Positions 55,022-63,325 of a stretch of DNA of 64,000 nt are shown piece by piece; within the stretch, counting starts at the first letter, position 1; every line of letters begins with the position of its first letter. The translations under genes and the position numbers were made by a program. The notes under the pieces are model-generated. The model was not told where the DNA came from. It made no database searches and saw nothing but the letters and a program-made list of their open reading frames with translations. The stretch comes from Halogeometricum sp. S1BR25-6 (lineage in GTDB: Archaea; Halobacteriota; Halobacteria; Halobacteriales; Haloferacaceae). The stretch lies in assembly GCF_031624495.1 (NCBI RefSeq), contig NZ_JAMQOP010000001.1, positions 682,001 through 746,000 of the forward strand, written 5' to 3'.

Positions 55022-55435
55022 TCAGTCCGCGGCCGCCGTCGCCGTTCCGGGTCCCGTACGCTCCCGGCGGTCGACCGTCCACGCTTGGTGCGCCATGAGC
55101 AGCATGCTGGCGACGAGACAGAGTCCCCACAGCAGCGTCGACATCCCGATGGCGGCGATTCCGGTGGCCGAGACGCCCCACACCGCGAGCGGAAGCATCC
55201 ACTGTCCGACCAGATACAGCCCCGTCGTCGCTCGCCGGACTCGCCCGGCGACGTTCAGCGCGTCGACCTGACTCCCCATCACGACCGCCAGAATCGACAG
55301 CACGCCCATGTGCGCGTGGCCCGGCACGAGCCACGCCCCGCCGCCGCCCGTCTCCAACTGCACCGCCATGTACAACCCTACGCCCATCATCACCGTCAGC
55401 CCCAGGAATCCCGACGTCTTGAGTATCCGAGACAT
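55022..55435 (-). CDS. Four-helix membrane protein, unknown function
   Basis: 137 residues from the ATG at 55433-55435. Four hydrophobic helices are visible (GFLGLTVMMGVGLYMAVQL; MGVLSILAVVMGSQ; GLYLVGQWMLPLAVWGVS; IGMSTLLWGLCLVASMLLM). The second begins with PGHAHMG, a His pair near the membrane surface that recalls haem- or metal-binding helices of oxidase subunit I relatives. I cannot assign a family firmly. Confidence 0.7.
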   Translation of the reverse strand: MSRILKTSGFLGLTVMMGVGLYMAVQLETGGGGAWLVPGHAHMGVLSILAVVMGSQVDALNVAGRVRRATTGLYLVGQWMLPLAVWGVSATGIAAIGMSTLLWGLCLVASMLLMAHQAWTVDRRERTGPGTATAAAD

Positions 55436-55547
55436 ATGTTGACGATACTCATTATCCCGCATAACTGTTATCGTTCGTTTGACAGCTGCGCCGGTCGTAT
55501 TTATCGGCGGTCGAAACGACTTTTCCGACCGCCGCGAACGCTCCCGC

Positions 55548-56828
55548 ATGCACGGACGCGAGTCGGCCGTCTCGGTTCTCGACGCGAACCGGCGCGACGG
55601 CTACACGATACCCTCGGCGACGCTGTACCCGTTCCAGTGGAACTGGGACAGCGCGTTCGTCGCCGTCGGCCTCGCCCACGTCGAACCCGAGGCCGCGAAG
55701 CGCGAGGTACGGACGCTCCTCGACGCGCGGTGGGAGAACGGGATGGTGCCGCAGATAGCGTTCTGGTCGGACGCCGCGGGCTACTTCCCCGGCCCCGAGG
55801 AGTGGCGGGTCGGCACCGACCGGACGGTCCACGCCGACGTGGAGACCAGCGGCATCACCCAACCGCCGATGGTCGTCCCCGCCGCCGAGTACGTCTACGA
55901 GGTGACCGGCGACGAGGCGTTCCGAGACTCGGTGCTCCCGGACCTCGAAGCCTACTGCGAGTGGTGGCTCCGCGAGCGCTCCGACGACGGCGAACTCGTC
56001 TGGGTGCGACACCCGTGGGCGACCGGGATGGACGACTCGCCGGCGTGGGTCGGCCCCCTCGAACGCTTCGACCCCGGCGAGGTGTCCTACACCCGGAAGG
56101 ACCGCAAAGATTCGGAGTTGGCCGAGCAGCGACCGACCGACTGGGACTACGACCGCTACGTCGCCCTCGTCCGGCAGGGCCGCGAACTCGGTTGGGACGA
56201 GGCCCGACTGCGCGAGGAGTCGCCGTTCGTCGTCGAGGACGTGCTGACGAACGCGCTGTTCGTCCGCGCCTGCGAGTCCGTCGCCGCCCTCTCCGCCGAC
56301 GCCGGCGACGAGGCGGCCGCCGAGCGCTGGCGCGCGCAGGCCGAGACGACGCGCCGCGCCCTCTCCGAACGCCGGTTCGACGACGACCGCGGCCTGTTCG
56401 TCTCCTACGACCTCGCCGCCGACGAACCGCTCCCGGTCCGCTCGATTGCGGGTCTGATACCGACGCTCGCGGGCGCGCCGACCGACGAGCAGTTCGCGCG
56501 GATGCGCGAGACGCTCGACGAGTTCCTCGCCTACGAGTACGCCGCCCCCTCCTACGTCGGCCCGGAGATGGACTACGACCGCTACTGGCGCGGGCCGGTC
56601 TGGCTGAACACGAACTGGTTGCTCGAACGCGGCCTGCGGCGGATGGGCGCCGACGCGGAGGCCGACCGGGTTCGGGCGGACTCCCTGCGACTGCTCGACC
56701 GCGAGGGCTTCCGCGAGTACTTCAACCCTGAAACTGGGTCGGGCCGGGGGAGCGGCCGGTTCTCGTGGTCCGCGGCCCTGTCGCTGGCGTGGGCGGCCGA
56801 GGACGCCGCCGCGGAGGCTCCGCGATGA
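55548..56828 (+). CDS. GH63-like glycoside hydrolase (mannosyl/glucosylglycerate hydrolase type)
   Basis: 426 residues from the ATG at 55548. It is an (alpha/alpha)6 barrel with [19 protein letters not shown] near the N-terminus and [22 protein letters not shown] near the C-terminus, both hallmarks of the GH63 branch that includes MgH. It has no signal peptide, so it acts in the cytoplasm, perhaps on a compatible solute or glycan fragment. The stop overlaps the cobO start (ATGA), so the gene is coupled to the second cobalamin cluster. Confidence 0.82.
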   Translation: MHGRESAVSVLDANRRDGYTIPSATLYPFQWNWDSAFVAVGLAHVEPEAAKREVRTLLDARWENGMVPQIAFWSDAAGYFPGPEEWRVGTDRTVHADVETSGITQPPMVVPAAEYVYEVTGDEAFRDSVLPDLEAYCEWWLRERSDDGELVWVRHPWATGMDDSPAWVGPLERFDPGEVSYTRKDRKDSELAEQRPTDWDYDRYVALVRQGRELGWDEARLREESPFVVEDVLTNALFVRACESVAALSADAGDEAAAERWRAQAETTRRALSERRFDDDRGLFVSYDLAADEPLPVRSIAGLIPTLAGAPTDEQFARMRETLDEFLAYEYAAPSYVGPEMDYDRYWRGPVWLNTNWLLERGLRRMGADAEADRVRADSLRLLDREGFREYFNPETGSGRGSGRFSWSAALSLAWAAEDAAAEAPR

Positions 56829-57577
56829 GCGACGACTCCTCCGAATCGGGCGACCGCTCGAACGACGAGGCCGACGGCGCGCCCGCGGCGGACCGCCCCG
56901 ACTCGCCCGCGGAGACCCGGCGGAACACGCCCGGCGGGGGCGTCGCGCCCGGCGCGAACGCTATCGTATCCTCGGTACCGGAGGAGTTCGGCCTCGTGCA
57001 GGCGTGGTGGGGCGACGGCAAGGGCAAGACGACGGCCGCGTTGGGGATGGCGTTCCGCGCCACAGGCCACGGCTACCGCGTCCACCTCCTGCAGTTTCTC
57101 AAGGGTGGGGCGGACTCGGTGGAGGACGTCCGCGGCGAGTACAACGCCATCGAGGCTCTGTCGGGCATCTCCTACGAGAACACGGGCCACTACGGCTGGA
57201 ACAGGCTGATGGACGGCTCCGACGACGACGAACACGCCGCGAAGGCGACGGCGGCGTTCGAGCGGACGCGAGAACTCGTCGCCGCGGCGGGCGAGGCGGA
57301 CCTCTCGAAACCGCTTCCTCCGGAAGGCGGCCCCGAAGACGGCGTGAACATGCTCGTCTTGGACGAGATTCTGTACGCCGTCGAGATGGACTTGGTCGAC
57401 GAAGCGGACGTGTTGGACCTCCTGGAGTCGAAGCCCGCGGACCTCGAACTCGTCCTCACGGGCGGACACGAGGAGCCGACCTTCCTCCTCGACGCCGCGG
57501 ACCTCGTAACCGAGGTCAGAAAGGTGAAACACCCGTTCGACGAGGGGACGCGGGCGCGGAAGGGGACGGAGTACTGA
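56825..57577 (+). CDS. cobO: Corrinoid adenosyltransferase CobO (CobA type)
   Basis: 250 residues from the ATG at 56825. A 45-residue acidic disordered extension precedes the enzyme core: P-loop [34 protein letters not shown] and [17 protein letters not shown], ending [18 protein letters not shown]. It transfers the adenosyl group of ATP to cob(I)yrinate diamide and salvaged corrinoids. It overlaps cbiP by one nucleotide. Confidence 0.92.
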   Translation: MSDDSSESGDRSNDEADGAPAADRPDSPAETRRNTPGGGVAPGANAIVSSVPEEFGLVQAWWGDGKGKTTAALGMAFRATGHGYRVHLLQFLKGGADSVEDVRGEYNAIEALSGISYENTGHYGWNRLMDGSDDDEHAAKATAAFERTRELVAAAGEADLSKPLPPEGGPEDGVNMLVLDEILYAVEMDLVDEADVLDLLESKPADLELVLTGGHEEPTFLLDAADLVTEVRKVKHPFDEGTRARKGTEY

Positions 57578-59172
57578 TGGCTGACGAGGCGGCGGGAACG
57601 GCGGAGGTGGGCGCCTGCACGATTCTCGTCGCCGGCACGGCCAGCCACGTCGGCAAGAGCACCGTCGTCGCCGGTCTCTGCCGCCTGCTCGCCGACCGCG
57701 GCGTCAGCGTCGCGCCGTTCAAGGCGCAGAACATGAGCAACAACGCCCGGGCGGTGCCCGTCGCGCCCGGCGCGCGGGAGTCCGACGACGAGAGCGCCGA
57801 CGCCTTCGGCGAAATCGGCGTCTCCCAGTACGTCCAAGCGCGCGCGGCCCGCGTGACGGCGACGACGGACCACAACCCAGTCCTCCTGAAACCCCGCGGC
57901 GGCGGCGAGTCTCAACTGGTGATCGACGGCCGTCCGGTCGGTAACTTCGCCGCCGGCGAGTACTACGAGGAGGGCTGGCACCGCGCCCGCGACGCCACGA
58001 AGGCCGCACACGCCCGCCTCGCCGCCGCGCACGACGTGATACTCGCCGAGGGCGCCGGCTCCATCGCCGAGATAAACCTCCACGACCGCGATTTGGCCAA
58101 CGTCGAGACGGCCCGCTTCGCCGATGCCGACGTCCTCCTCGTCGCCGACATCGAACGCGGCGGCGTCTTCGCCTCGCTCGTCGGAACGCTCGAACTCGTG
58201 CCCGACGACGTCCGAGAGCGGGTGGTCGGCGCGGTCATCACGAAGTTTCGGGGCGACGAGTCCCTCTTGGAGGAGGGTCTCGACGCCTTCGAGTCGCGGA
58301 CGGGCGTGCCCGTCCTCGGCGTCCTCCCGTACGACGACCCCGGTCTGCCGGAGGAGGACAGCGTCTCTCTGCCCCCCGAGGGCGAACGGGCGGTCTTCGG
58401 GGCGGGGGCGGACGGGACGGATGCGGACGAGGAGGCCGTCACCGTCGCCGTCCCCCGTTTGCCCCGCGTCTCGAACGCGACGGACCTCGAACCGCTGGCG
58501 GCCGAACCGGGCGTCCGCGTCGTCTACTGTCCGTTGGATTCCGAGTTCTCGGGGGCCGACGCCGTCGTCCTTCCGGGGTCGAAGAACACCGCCGACGACC
58601 TGCGCGCTTGCCGCGAAGCGGGTCTGCACGACCGCCTTCGGGCGTTCTCGGGGCCGGTGGTCGGCCTCTGTGGCGGCTACCAACTGCTCGGCGAGCGACT
58701 GCTGAACGTCGGCGCCGAGAGCGTCCGCGGGGGGTCGGAACTCCGGGGATTCGGCTTGCTTCCCGTCGAGACGACCTTCTCGACCGAAAAGCGCGTCGCG
58801 CCCGTCACGTGGAACTTCGCTGGCGCCGGGCCGTTCGCGGGATTCGACGGTCCCGTCTCGGGGTACGAGATTCACACCGGGGAGACGCGGGTCGTCGAGG
58901 CGTATCGCGGCGAACTTGCGCGGCCGTTCGCCGCGCCCGACGGTCGTTCGGATGCGACGCTCGGGGTCGCCCGTGGTCCCGTCCTCGGAACGTACCTCCA
59001 CGGTCTCTTCGAGAACGAGGGGTTCAGAGACGCGTTCGTCGACGGCCTGTTCGCCGCCGCGGGGCGGTCGCGGCCGGCGGCGAAGGATGGGGAGACGGCC
59101 GACTCGCCGTACGACCGCGCGGCCGCCCTCGTCTCGCGACTCGACCTCGAAGCGCTCGGGGTCGAAAGTTGA
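57577..59172 (+). CDS. cbiP: Cobyric acid synthase CbiP
   Basis: 531 residues. It has an N-terminal ATPase domain with P-loop [10 protein letters not shown] and [10 protein letters not shown], a central [13 protein letters not shown], and a glutaminase-like domain with [10 protein letters not shown] (Cys) and [10 protein letters not shown] (His). It amidates side chains b, d, e and g of adenosylcobyrinate diamide to give adenosylcobyric acid, the substrate of CbiB. Insertion-sequence-like DNA starts 6 nt after the stop. Confidence 0.94.
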   Translation: MADEAAGTAEVGACTILVAGTASHVGKSTVVAGLCRLLADRGVSVAPFKAQNMSNNARAVPVAPGARESDDESADAFGEIGVSQYVQARAARVTATTDHNPVLLKPRGGGESQLVIDGRPVGNFAAGEYYEEGWHRARDATKAAHARLAAAHDVILAEGAGSIAEINLHDRDLANVETARFADADVLLVADIERGGVFASLVGTLELVPDDVRERVVGAVITKFRGDESLLEEGLDAFESRTGVPVLGVLPYDDPGLPEEDSVSLPPEGERAVFGAGADGTDADEEAVTVAVPRLPRVSNATDLEPLAAEPGVRVVYCPLDSEFSGADAVVLPGSKNTADDLRACREAGLHDRLRAFSGPVVGLCGGYQLLGERLLNVGAESVRGGSELRGFGLLPVETTFSTEKRVAPVTWNFAGAGPFAGFDGPVSGYEIHTGETRVVEAYRGELARPFAAPDGRSDATLGVARGPVLGTYLHGLFENEGFRDAFVDGLFAAAGRSRPAAKDGETADSPYDRAAALVSRLDLEALGVES

Positions 59173-59178
59173 GGCGGC

Positions 59179-59260
59179 GGCTCTGTTGAAATCATCCGTC
59201 GCTGATAGTTTATTGAGGCTGTACTGAATAGAGGGCGCGAGTCGGTCGCTGACACAGCAC
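59179..59260 (+). mobile_element. Decayed insertion-sequence end, left boundary of cassette 2
   Basis: Begins GGCTCTGTTGAAATCATCC six nt after cbiP and aligns with the end at 44635 (CTGATAGTTTATTGAGGC, ACTGAATAGAGGGCGCGA). Its inverted partner is at 60904-60919. No transposase is present between them. Confidence 0.65.
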
Positions 59261-59300
59261 CTGATATGAGAGAGTCGAACGCTCAGAACAGGCGAGGTAA

Positions 59301-59510
59301 TTAACTCCCGCCTCCCCACAATGGCTGAAATTTATTAAATTCAGAGCCTCTCGCCACAACGTGTTTTTCTCTGTTCCATCTGACTAATTCCCTCTCCTCT
59401 AATTCCAGAAGGGAAAGATGATTCAATCGAAGGCGGAGTTTCGCTACCTCTTCATCAATAGAGGGCGGGTCATTCCAGAATTCATTCCCCGGTATCTTGC
59501 TCTTAGTCAT
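59301..59510 (-). pseudogene. Fragment of a winged-helix regulator
   Basis: 69 codons from an ATG at 59508-59510. The segment VAKLRLRLNHLSLLELEERELVRWNREKHVV resembles the C-terminal recognition-helix half of haloarchaeal winged-helix proteins (H-L-P-x-L-x-x-x-G-L-V-x-W/Y-D pattern), with Glu replacing the usual Gly. The N-terminal part is missing. Base composition is much more AT-rich than the core genome. Confidence 0.45.
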
Positions 59511-59919
59511 AGCTATTAGTGTAATGTTATGAATAGAACTTAACTTCCAGAGGTTTTCACGCAAATCACGGTATCGACTAATCAAGAGAGTGTAGAGTAT
59601 GTTAACTACGCACCTCTCTACTGAACGGCTGTTTCGCAATCAACAGCGTGAAACGAATCGCAGTGGCGTGCTGAATACACCCTCTAAGTGTTACACGCGG
59701 CCTCTGACAGTGGTCGGTGAAGTCTCTGTGGTGTGCTGAACTCAGAGCGCGAATGCAGCACGAGATTCGGCTCGATCTACGAAAGTAGTGATTACTCAGG
59801 AGATGCAACATTGTTATGAGCGAGCTAATCGAGACATAAATTATCTCACAAAAATTGGTATATTCGCGTTTCGGAATGCTCGAACGCACCACAGTGGTCG
59901 CACAGAGGAAAACTATCGC
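59511..59919. other. AT-rich gap with IS-end repeats
   Basis: There is no convincing gene. The gap holds two copies of the insertion-sequence-end motif: GTGCTGAATACAC at 59668-59680, and the 28 nt segment 59733-59760, which matches 44677-44704 at 26 of 28 positions. Both suggest several nested, decayed insertions. Confidence 0.55.
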
Positions 59920-60756
59920 TTAGTCTACGTCGCTGATGAAGGACAGTACCTCGTCGGTGTAGCGGTCAGGGGCGACGAGATGGGCCGCATGTCCGTATCC
60001 CTCCAAGGAAGCGAGCCGACTGTTCGGCATTATCTCGTGGAGTCGTTCGGCCAAGCTTGTGTGGGGGCTCTCACTCCCGACGAGCAGTAACGTCGGGGTG
60101 GAGAGGTCTTCGAATGGTGTGAGATCCCACCAGTCGAACTCCCCGGCAGCTTCCAACTCGGGGAGGAGGGTTTGATGGAATATATCCACGTGGGCGTCCC
60201 ATACCGGTGATGAGCGAACCTCGGTAAGTTCACCCGACGTGAATTTGGCGAAGTCGCTGACGACCATCGTGAGTGCCTGCTCGTTCTGCCCCTTGTCTAT
60301 CAACGCAATCGTTTTTTCCATCGTCTCTTTGAGAACGGCTCTAATGTCCTCGTCGGGCGGGGCAGCAGGCTCGTGCGGGATTACGCTACGGAGATTGTCG
60401 GTTCGTAGGGCCGCCCATAACGCATAGTTGGCGCCTGAGGAGTGACCAAGCAGATGGACTGGGTCGTCGATCGACTCGACGACCGCGACCACGTCGGCAA
60501 TCTGCGCGTCCGGACGACAATCGTCAGAAGACGCGCTGTCGCCGTGATTCCGTCGATCCATGGCGTAGACCGTCGTCTGTTCCGCGAGCGTAGACCGGAT
60601 GTCGCCGATGTCCCATATTGAGCGATCAAACATACCCCCGTGAACAAGGACGAGCGGCGGCCCACTTCCCGACCGTTCGTAGGCAATTTCAGTCCCATCT
60701 GCGCTCGTGACGGTTTCCGTTTTTCCGCCGCTCTCTGGTGGTGTTGTTTTTGCCAT
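59920..60756 (-). CDS. Alpha/beta hydrolase in cassette 2
   Basis: 278 residues. It has the oxyanion region LVLVHGGMFDRSIWD, nucleophile elbow LLGHSSGANYALW (Ser near 111), and the closing His in GYGHAAHLVAPDRYTDEV, with a probable acid in LLVGSESPH. It is a typical haloarchaeal cytoplasmic esterase-like protein, substrate unknown. The frame is fully intact, and it is the only clearly functional gene in cassette 2. Codon use is less G+C-biased than the neighbouring core genes. Confidence 0.85.
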   Translation of the reverse strand: MAKTTPPESGGKTETVTSADGTEIAYERSGSGPPLVLVHGGMFDRSIWDIGDIRSTLAEQTTVYAMDRRNHGDSASSDDCRPDAQIADVVAVVESIDDPVHLLGHSSGANYALWAALRTDNLRSVIPHEPAAPPDEDIRAVLKETMEKTIALIDKGQNEQALTMVVSDFAKFTSGELTEVRSSPVWDAHVDIFHQTLLPELEAAGEFDWWDLTPFEDLSTPTLLLVGSESPHTSLAERLHEIMPNSRLASLEGYGHAAHLVAPDRYTDEVLSFISDVD

Positions 60757-60854
60757 GATCTATCTACTAGATGCCACTATGTGAAGAGGTAACATATTCA
60801 CGCCGGGGCTATCTTAGGAGTAAGTGAGTGAACTGCGACGAACGAAAAACGGCG

Positions 60855-60919
60855 TGCTGAATATATTCTTTATACTCAGCATGCTATTCGTCTCTGACTA
60901 CAACGATTTCAACGGAGCC
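60855..60919. mobile_element. Right boundary of cassette 2 with TGCTGA-N15-TCAGCA repeat
   Basis: TGCTGA (60855-60860) and TCAGCA (60876-60881) form an inverted repeat with the same 15 nt spacing as at 47464-47490. It is followed by GATTTCAACGGAGCC (60905-60919), the inverse of the end at 59179. This marks the right end of the inserted DNA. Confidence 0.6.
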
Positions 60920-61108
60920 GAGACGGCTGACCGGACTCGGTCGGAGGAGCCTCCGCGGTCACATTCCGTCTTCGACTACGTCGCCGGCGACTCGACGTTG
61001 CTCGTCGCACTCGTCGGAACGGTCGCGACGCTCTGTGCGAGCATCTGCTTCGGACTCGAATATCGGCAGCGGCGGCGGGGAGAATCGGCGTGGGACTTCA
61101 CCCTATAG
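60881..61108 (+). pseudogene. Membrane protein fragment next to cassette 2
   Basis: A plus-strand frame runs across the insertion boundary and ends at TAG 61106-61108. The part after the boundary reads RSHSVFDYVAGDSTLLVALVGTVATLCASICFGLEYRQRRRGESAWDFTL, split here only for naming: an N-terminal acidic piece, one transmembrane helix and a basic tail. It is probably the 3' end of a gene truncated by the insertion, or a small single-pass protein. Confidence 0.45.
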
Positions 61109-61148
61109 CGACGACGGAGATGGAGTTCCGGGACGCCGACCGCTCAGT

Positions 61149-62699
61149 TCAGTGCAGCGATTGGCCGTCGCACTCGCCGCTGGGGCAGCGTCCCTCGGCG
61201 TGCGCGGCGAACTCGCGGTCGAACGCCGATATCGCCGTCTCGACCGTCCGCGCGGCGCTCTCCTCGAAGTGACACATCGAGGAGTTCTGCATCGTCCGCG
61301 TCAGTTCGCGGAGCATGTCGTCTTTGTACTTCCCGGTGTAGATCTGTCGCAGCAGGTCCGTCATCTGCTTGGTCCCCTCGCGGCACGGCCCCGACCGGCC
61401 GCAGTTCTCCTGCGAGGCGAAGTTCGCGCGGTCGCCGACGGCCGCCAGCGCGCAGCGGTCCTCGCCGAACAGTTCGACGACGCCCTCGGAGCCGAGGTCG
61501 GCGCCGTCCAGCGCCGGTGCGGAGTACGTGTGGTCCAGTCGGCGGGTGAACCCGCCGAACTGCCCGCCGACGACGGCCATCTTCACCGAGTCGTGCTCGA
61601 CGGCGTCCGTCGCCGTCCGCATCGACGATCCGGTGGAGAGTTCGACCGTCGCGGGCGCGTCCACGTCGCCGGCGACGGTGACGAGGCGCGTCCCCGGGTC
61701 GGCGTCGTCGGCGTCGAACGCCTCGGGGTTCCGAATCACTTCGCGGACCTGTAGCAGCGTCCGCGGCGTGTGGATGACCGTCGGCCGCCCGTACAGACCG
61801 TGCGTCTCCGGTCCCGGCGGGGTGAGGCGCGCTTCGAGTCGGTCGTTGCCCTCCAGCGATTCGAGCGCCATCGTCGGCTCGCCGGCGATGAACCGCTCGG
61901 GGCCGACGGCCAACTGCGGCGCCTCGCCGTGCTCCTCGCGGTGCCGCGAGACGGCCCGAGAGAGCCGCTCGGTTCCCAGCGACTCCTCCTCGGCGTAGAC
62001 GACCACGTCCTCGGCGTCGAGGAGGTGTCCGACAGCCATCGCGGCGTCGACGACGCCCCCCGCGTCACCTTCCAGCAGCGTTCGGTCCGTCCGGTTGCGC
62101 TCGTCGGCGTCGTTAGCGTTCACCACGAGCACGGGGTCGCCCTCGGCGTCGCGGGCCTCCGCCCAGCCCTCGGCTATCGATTCGTCGGCGCGCGCGTCGC
62201 CGCGGCCGCGGCCGAGCAGACCGAGTTCGCGCATCCCCTCGCGCACGTCCTCTGGGTCCTCGCGCACCGCGTCGACCAGCGAGTCGGCCGGCGGTTCGGT
62301 CGGGTCGACCCAGCCGCACCGTCCGAGCGCGCGGCGGCGACCGACGCTCAGCGGCCCCTCCTCGGGCGTCGGAAGCACGCCGTCGTCGTCCGACGACCCC
62401 TTGTCGCCCTCGACGACGGCCTCGGCGTCCTCGGCGAACTCGCCCGACTCCGCCGCGCGCACGACCTCACCGGTGCGGTCGTGCGACGGCGCGGCGTAGA
62501 ACGCCGTCCCGTCCTCGGTCGTCACCACGAGCAGCGGTTCCAGCGCCTCCGCGCCCGTCGAACCCGTTCGTCGAACCGTCGACGTCTCCGCGGCCTCCCG
62601 CGCGGCGTCGGCGACGGCGTTCGCGTCCGTCCGATGCGCCGACCCGGCGGCGACGCGGACCGCGGGCAGGCTCTCGTCTTCTTCCTTCGAGTCGCTCAT
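61149..62699 (-). CDS. NuoF-like NADH dehydrogenase / SLBB-domain protein
   Basis: 516 residues from the ATG at 62697-62699. The C-terminal half matches NuoF-type subunits: an SLBB-like segment (TRLVTVAGDVDAPATVELSTG), then the iron-sulfur region ENCGRSGPCREGT (Cys434, Cys439) and SSMC (Cys476). The normal CxxCxxC becomes CxxSxxC, so one of four ligands is Ser437. The N-terminal half lacks the usual glycine-rich FMN/NADH motifs. Haloarchaea lack the NADH-binding module of complex I, so this paralogue probably serves another redox system. Confidence 0.78.
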   Translation of the reverse strand: MSDSKEEDESLPAVRVAAGSAHRTDANAVADAAREAAETSTVRRTGSTGAEALEPLLVVTTEDGTAFYAAPSHDRTGEVVRAAESGEFAEDAEAVVEGDKGSSDDDGVLPTPEEGPLSVGRRRALGRCGWVDPTEPPADSLVDAVREDPEDVREGMRELGLLGRGRGDARADESIAEGWAEARDAEGDPVLVVNANDADERNRTDRTLLEGDAGGVVDAAMAVGHLLDAEDVVVYAEEESLGTERLSRAVSRHREEHGEAPQLAVGPERFIAGEPTMALESLEGNDRLEARLTPPGPETHGLYGRPTVIHTPRTLLQVREVIRNPEAFDADDADPGTRLVTVAGDVDAPATVELSTGSSMRTATDAVEHDSVKMAVVGGQFGGFTRRLDHTYSAPALDGADLGSEGVVELFGEDRCALAAVGDRANFASQENCGRSGPCREGTKQMTDLLRQIYTGKYKDDMLRELTRTMQNSSMCHFEESAARTVETAISAFDREFAAHAEGRCPSGECDGQSLH

Positions 62700-62920
62700 C
62701 GAACAAAAATACTGCTGGCCGGTAGGAAAGGTTTGTTGCCTGTCGTTGACGTGTCGCCCTCGGCGAGGCGTCGCGCCCGCCACCCGACCCCCGTTACCGA
62801 CCGAGTCGGTCGGCTGTCATACACTCGCGCGTACCCTCGCCGTCGAACTCGTTACCCGCCTCTCCTCGGTGAACGGCTCTCGGTCGGTGAAAAAATCCGT
62901 CTCGCTTCCGTGCGCGCCGG

Positions 62921-63148
62921 TCAGAACGGCGGTTCCATCTCCTCGTCGTCGTCCCCACCGCTGACGACGAAGTAGATGACCGCCGCGGCCACGACGGCGA
63001 GGACGAGCATGGTGAGCGCGACGCTCAGACCGCCCTCGTCGGCGTCGGCGTCGGCGGCGTCAACGTCGGCGTCCTCGTTCTCGACCGGTTCGTCTTCGAT
63101 GGGGATGCGAACGGGCTGGTCGTCTTCGCCCTCGGTTTCGGTTGCCAT
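62921..63148 (-). CDS. Small acidic single-pass membrane protein
   Basis: 75 residues from the ATG at 63146-63148. A strongly acidic N-terminal 40 residues precede one hydrophobic helix (ALTMLVLAVVAAAVIYFVV) and a short acidic tail ending MEPPF. No family is recognised. Composition is typical of haloarchaeal membrane microproteins. Confidence 0.7.
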   Translation of the reverse strand: MATETEGEDDQPVRIPIEDEPVENEDADVDAADADADEGGLSVALTMLVLAVVAAAVIYFVVSGGDDDEEMEPPF

Positions 63149-63325
63149 GTCCGGAGCTAGTACGCTCGGGGACAAAGGCGTTCGGGCGGCCGAGCGGTGC
63201 GCCGGGTTCGGCGGGTCGACACCCCTCCTCCGCGTACCGCCGGAGTGCGGACCGGTCCCACTCGTCTCTACAGAGAACATTCTCCGAATCCGAACGCTTA
63301 ATTCGGGTGGTCCCGTGGTGCGGAT

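Noticed and set aside
59788-60090. 100-codon plus-strand frame in cassette 2
   Set aside because: Its second half is antisense to the intact alpha/beta hydrolase, and its first half has no recognisable features.
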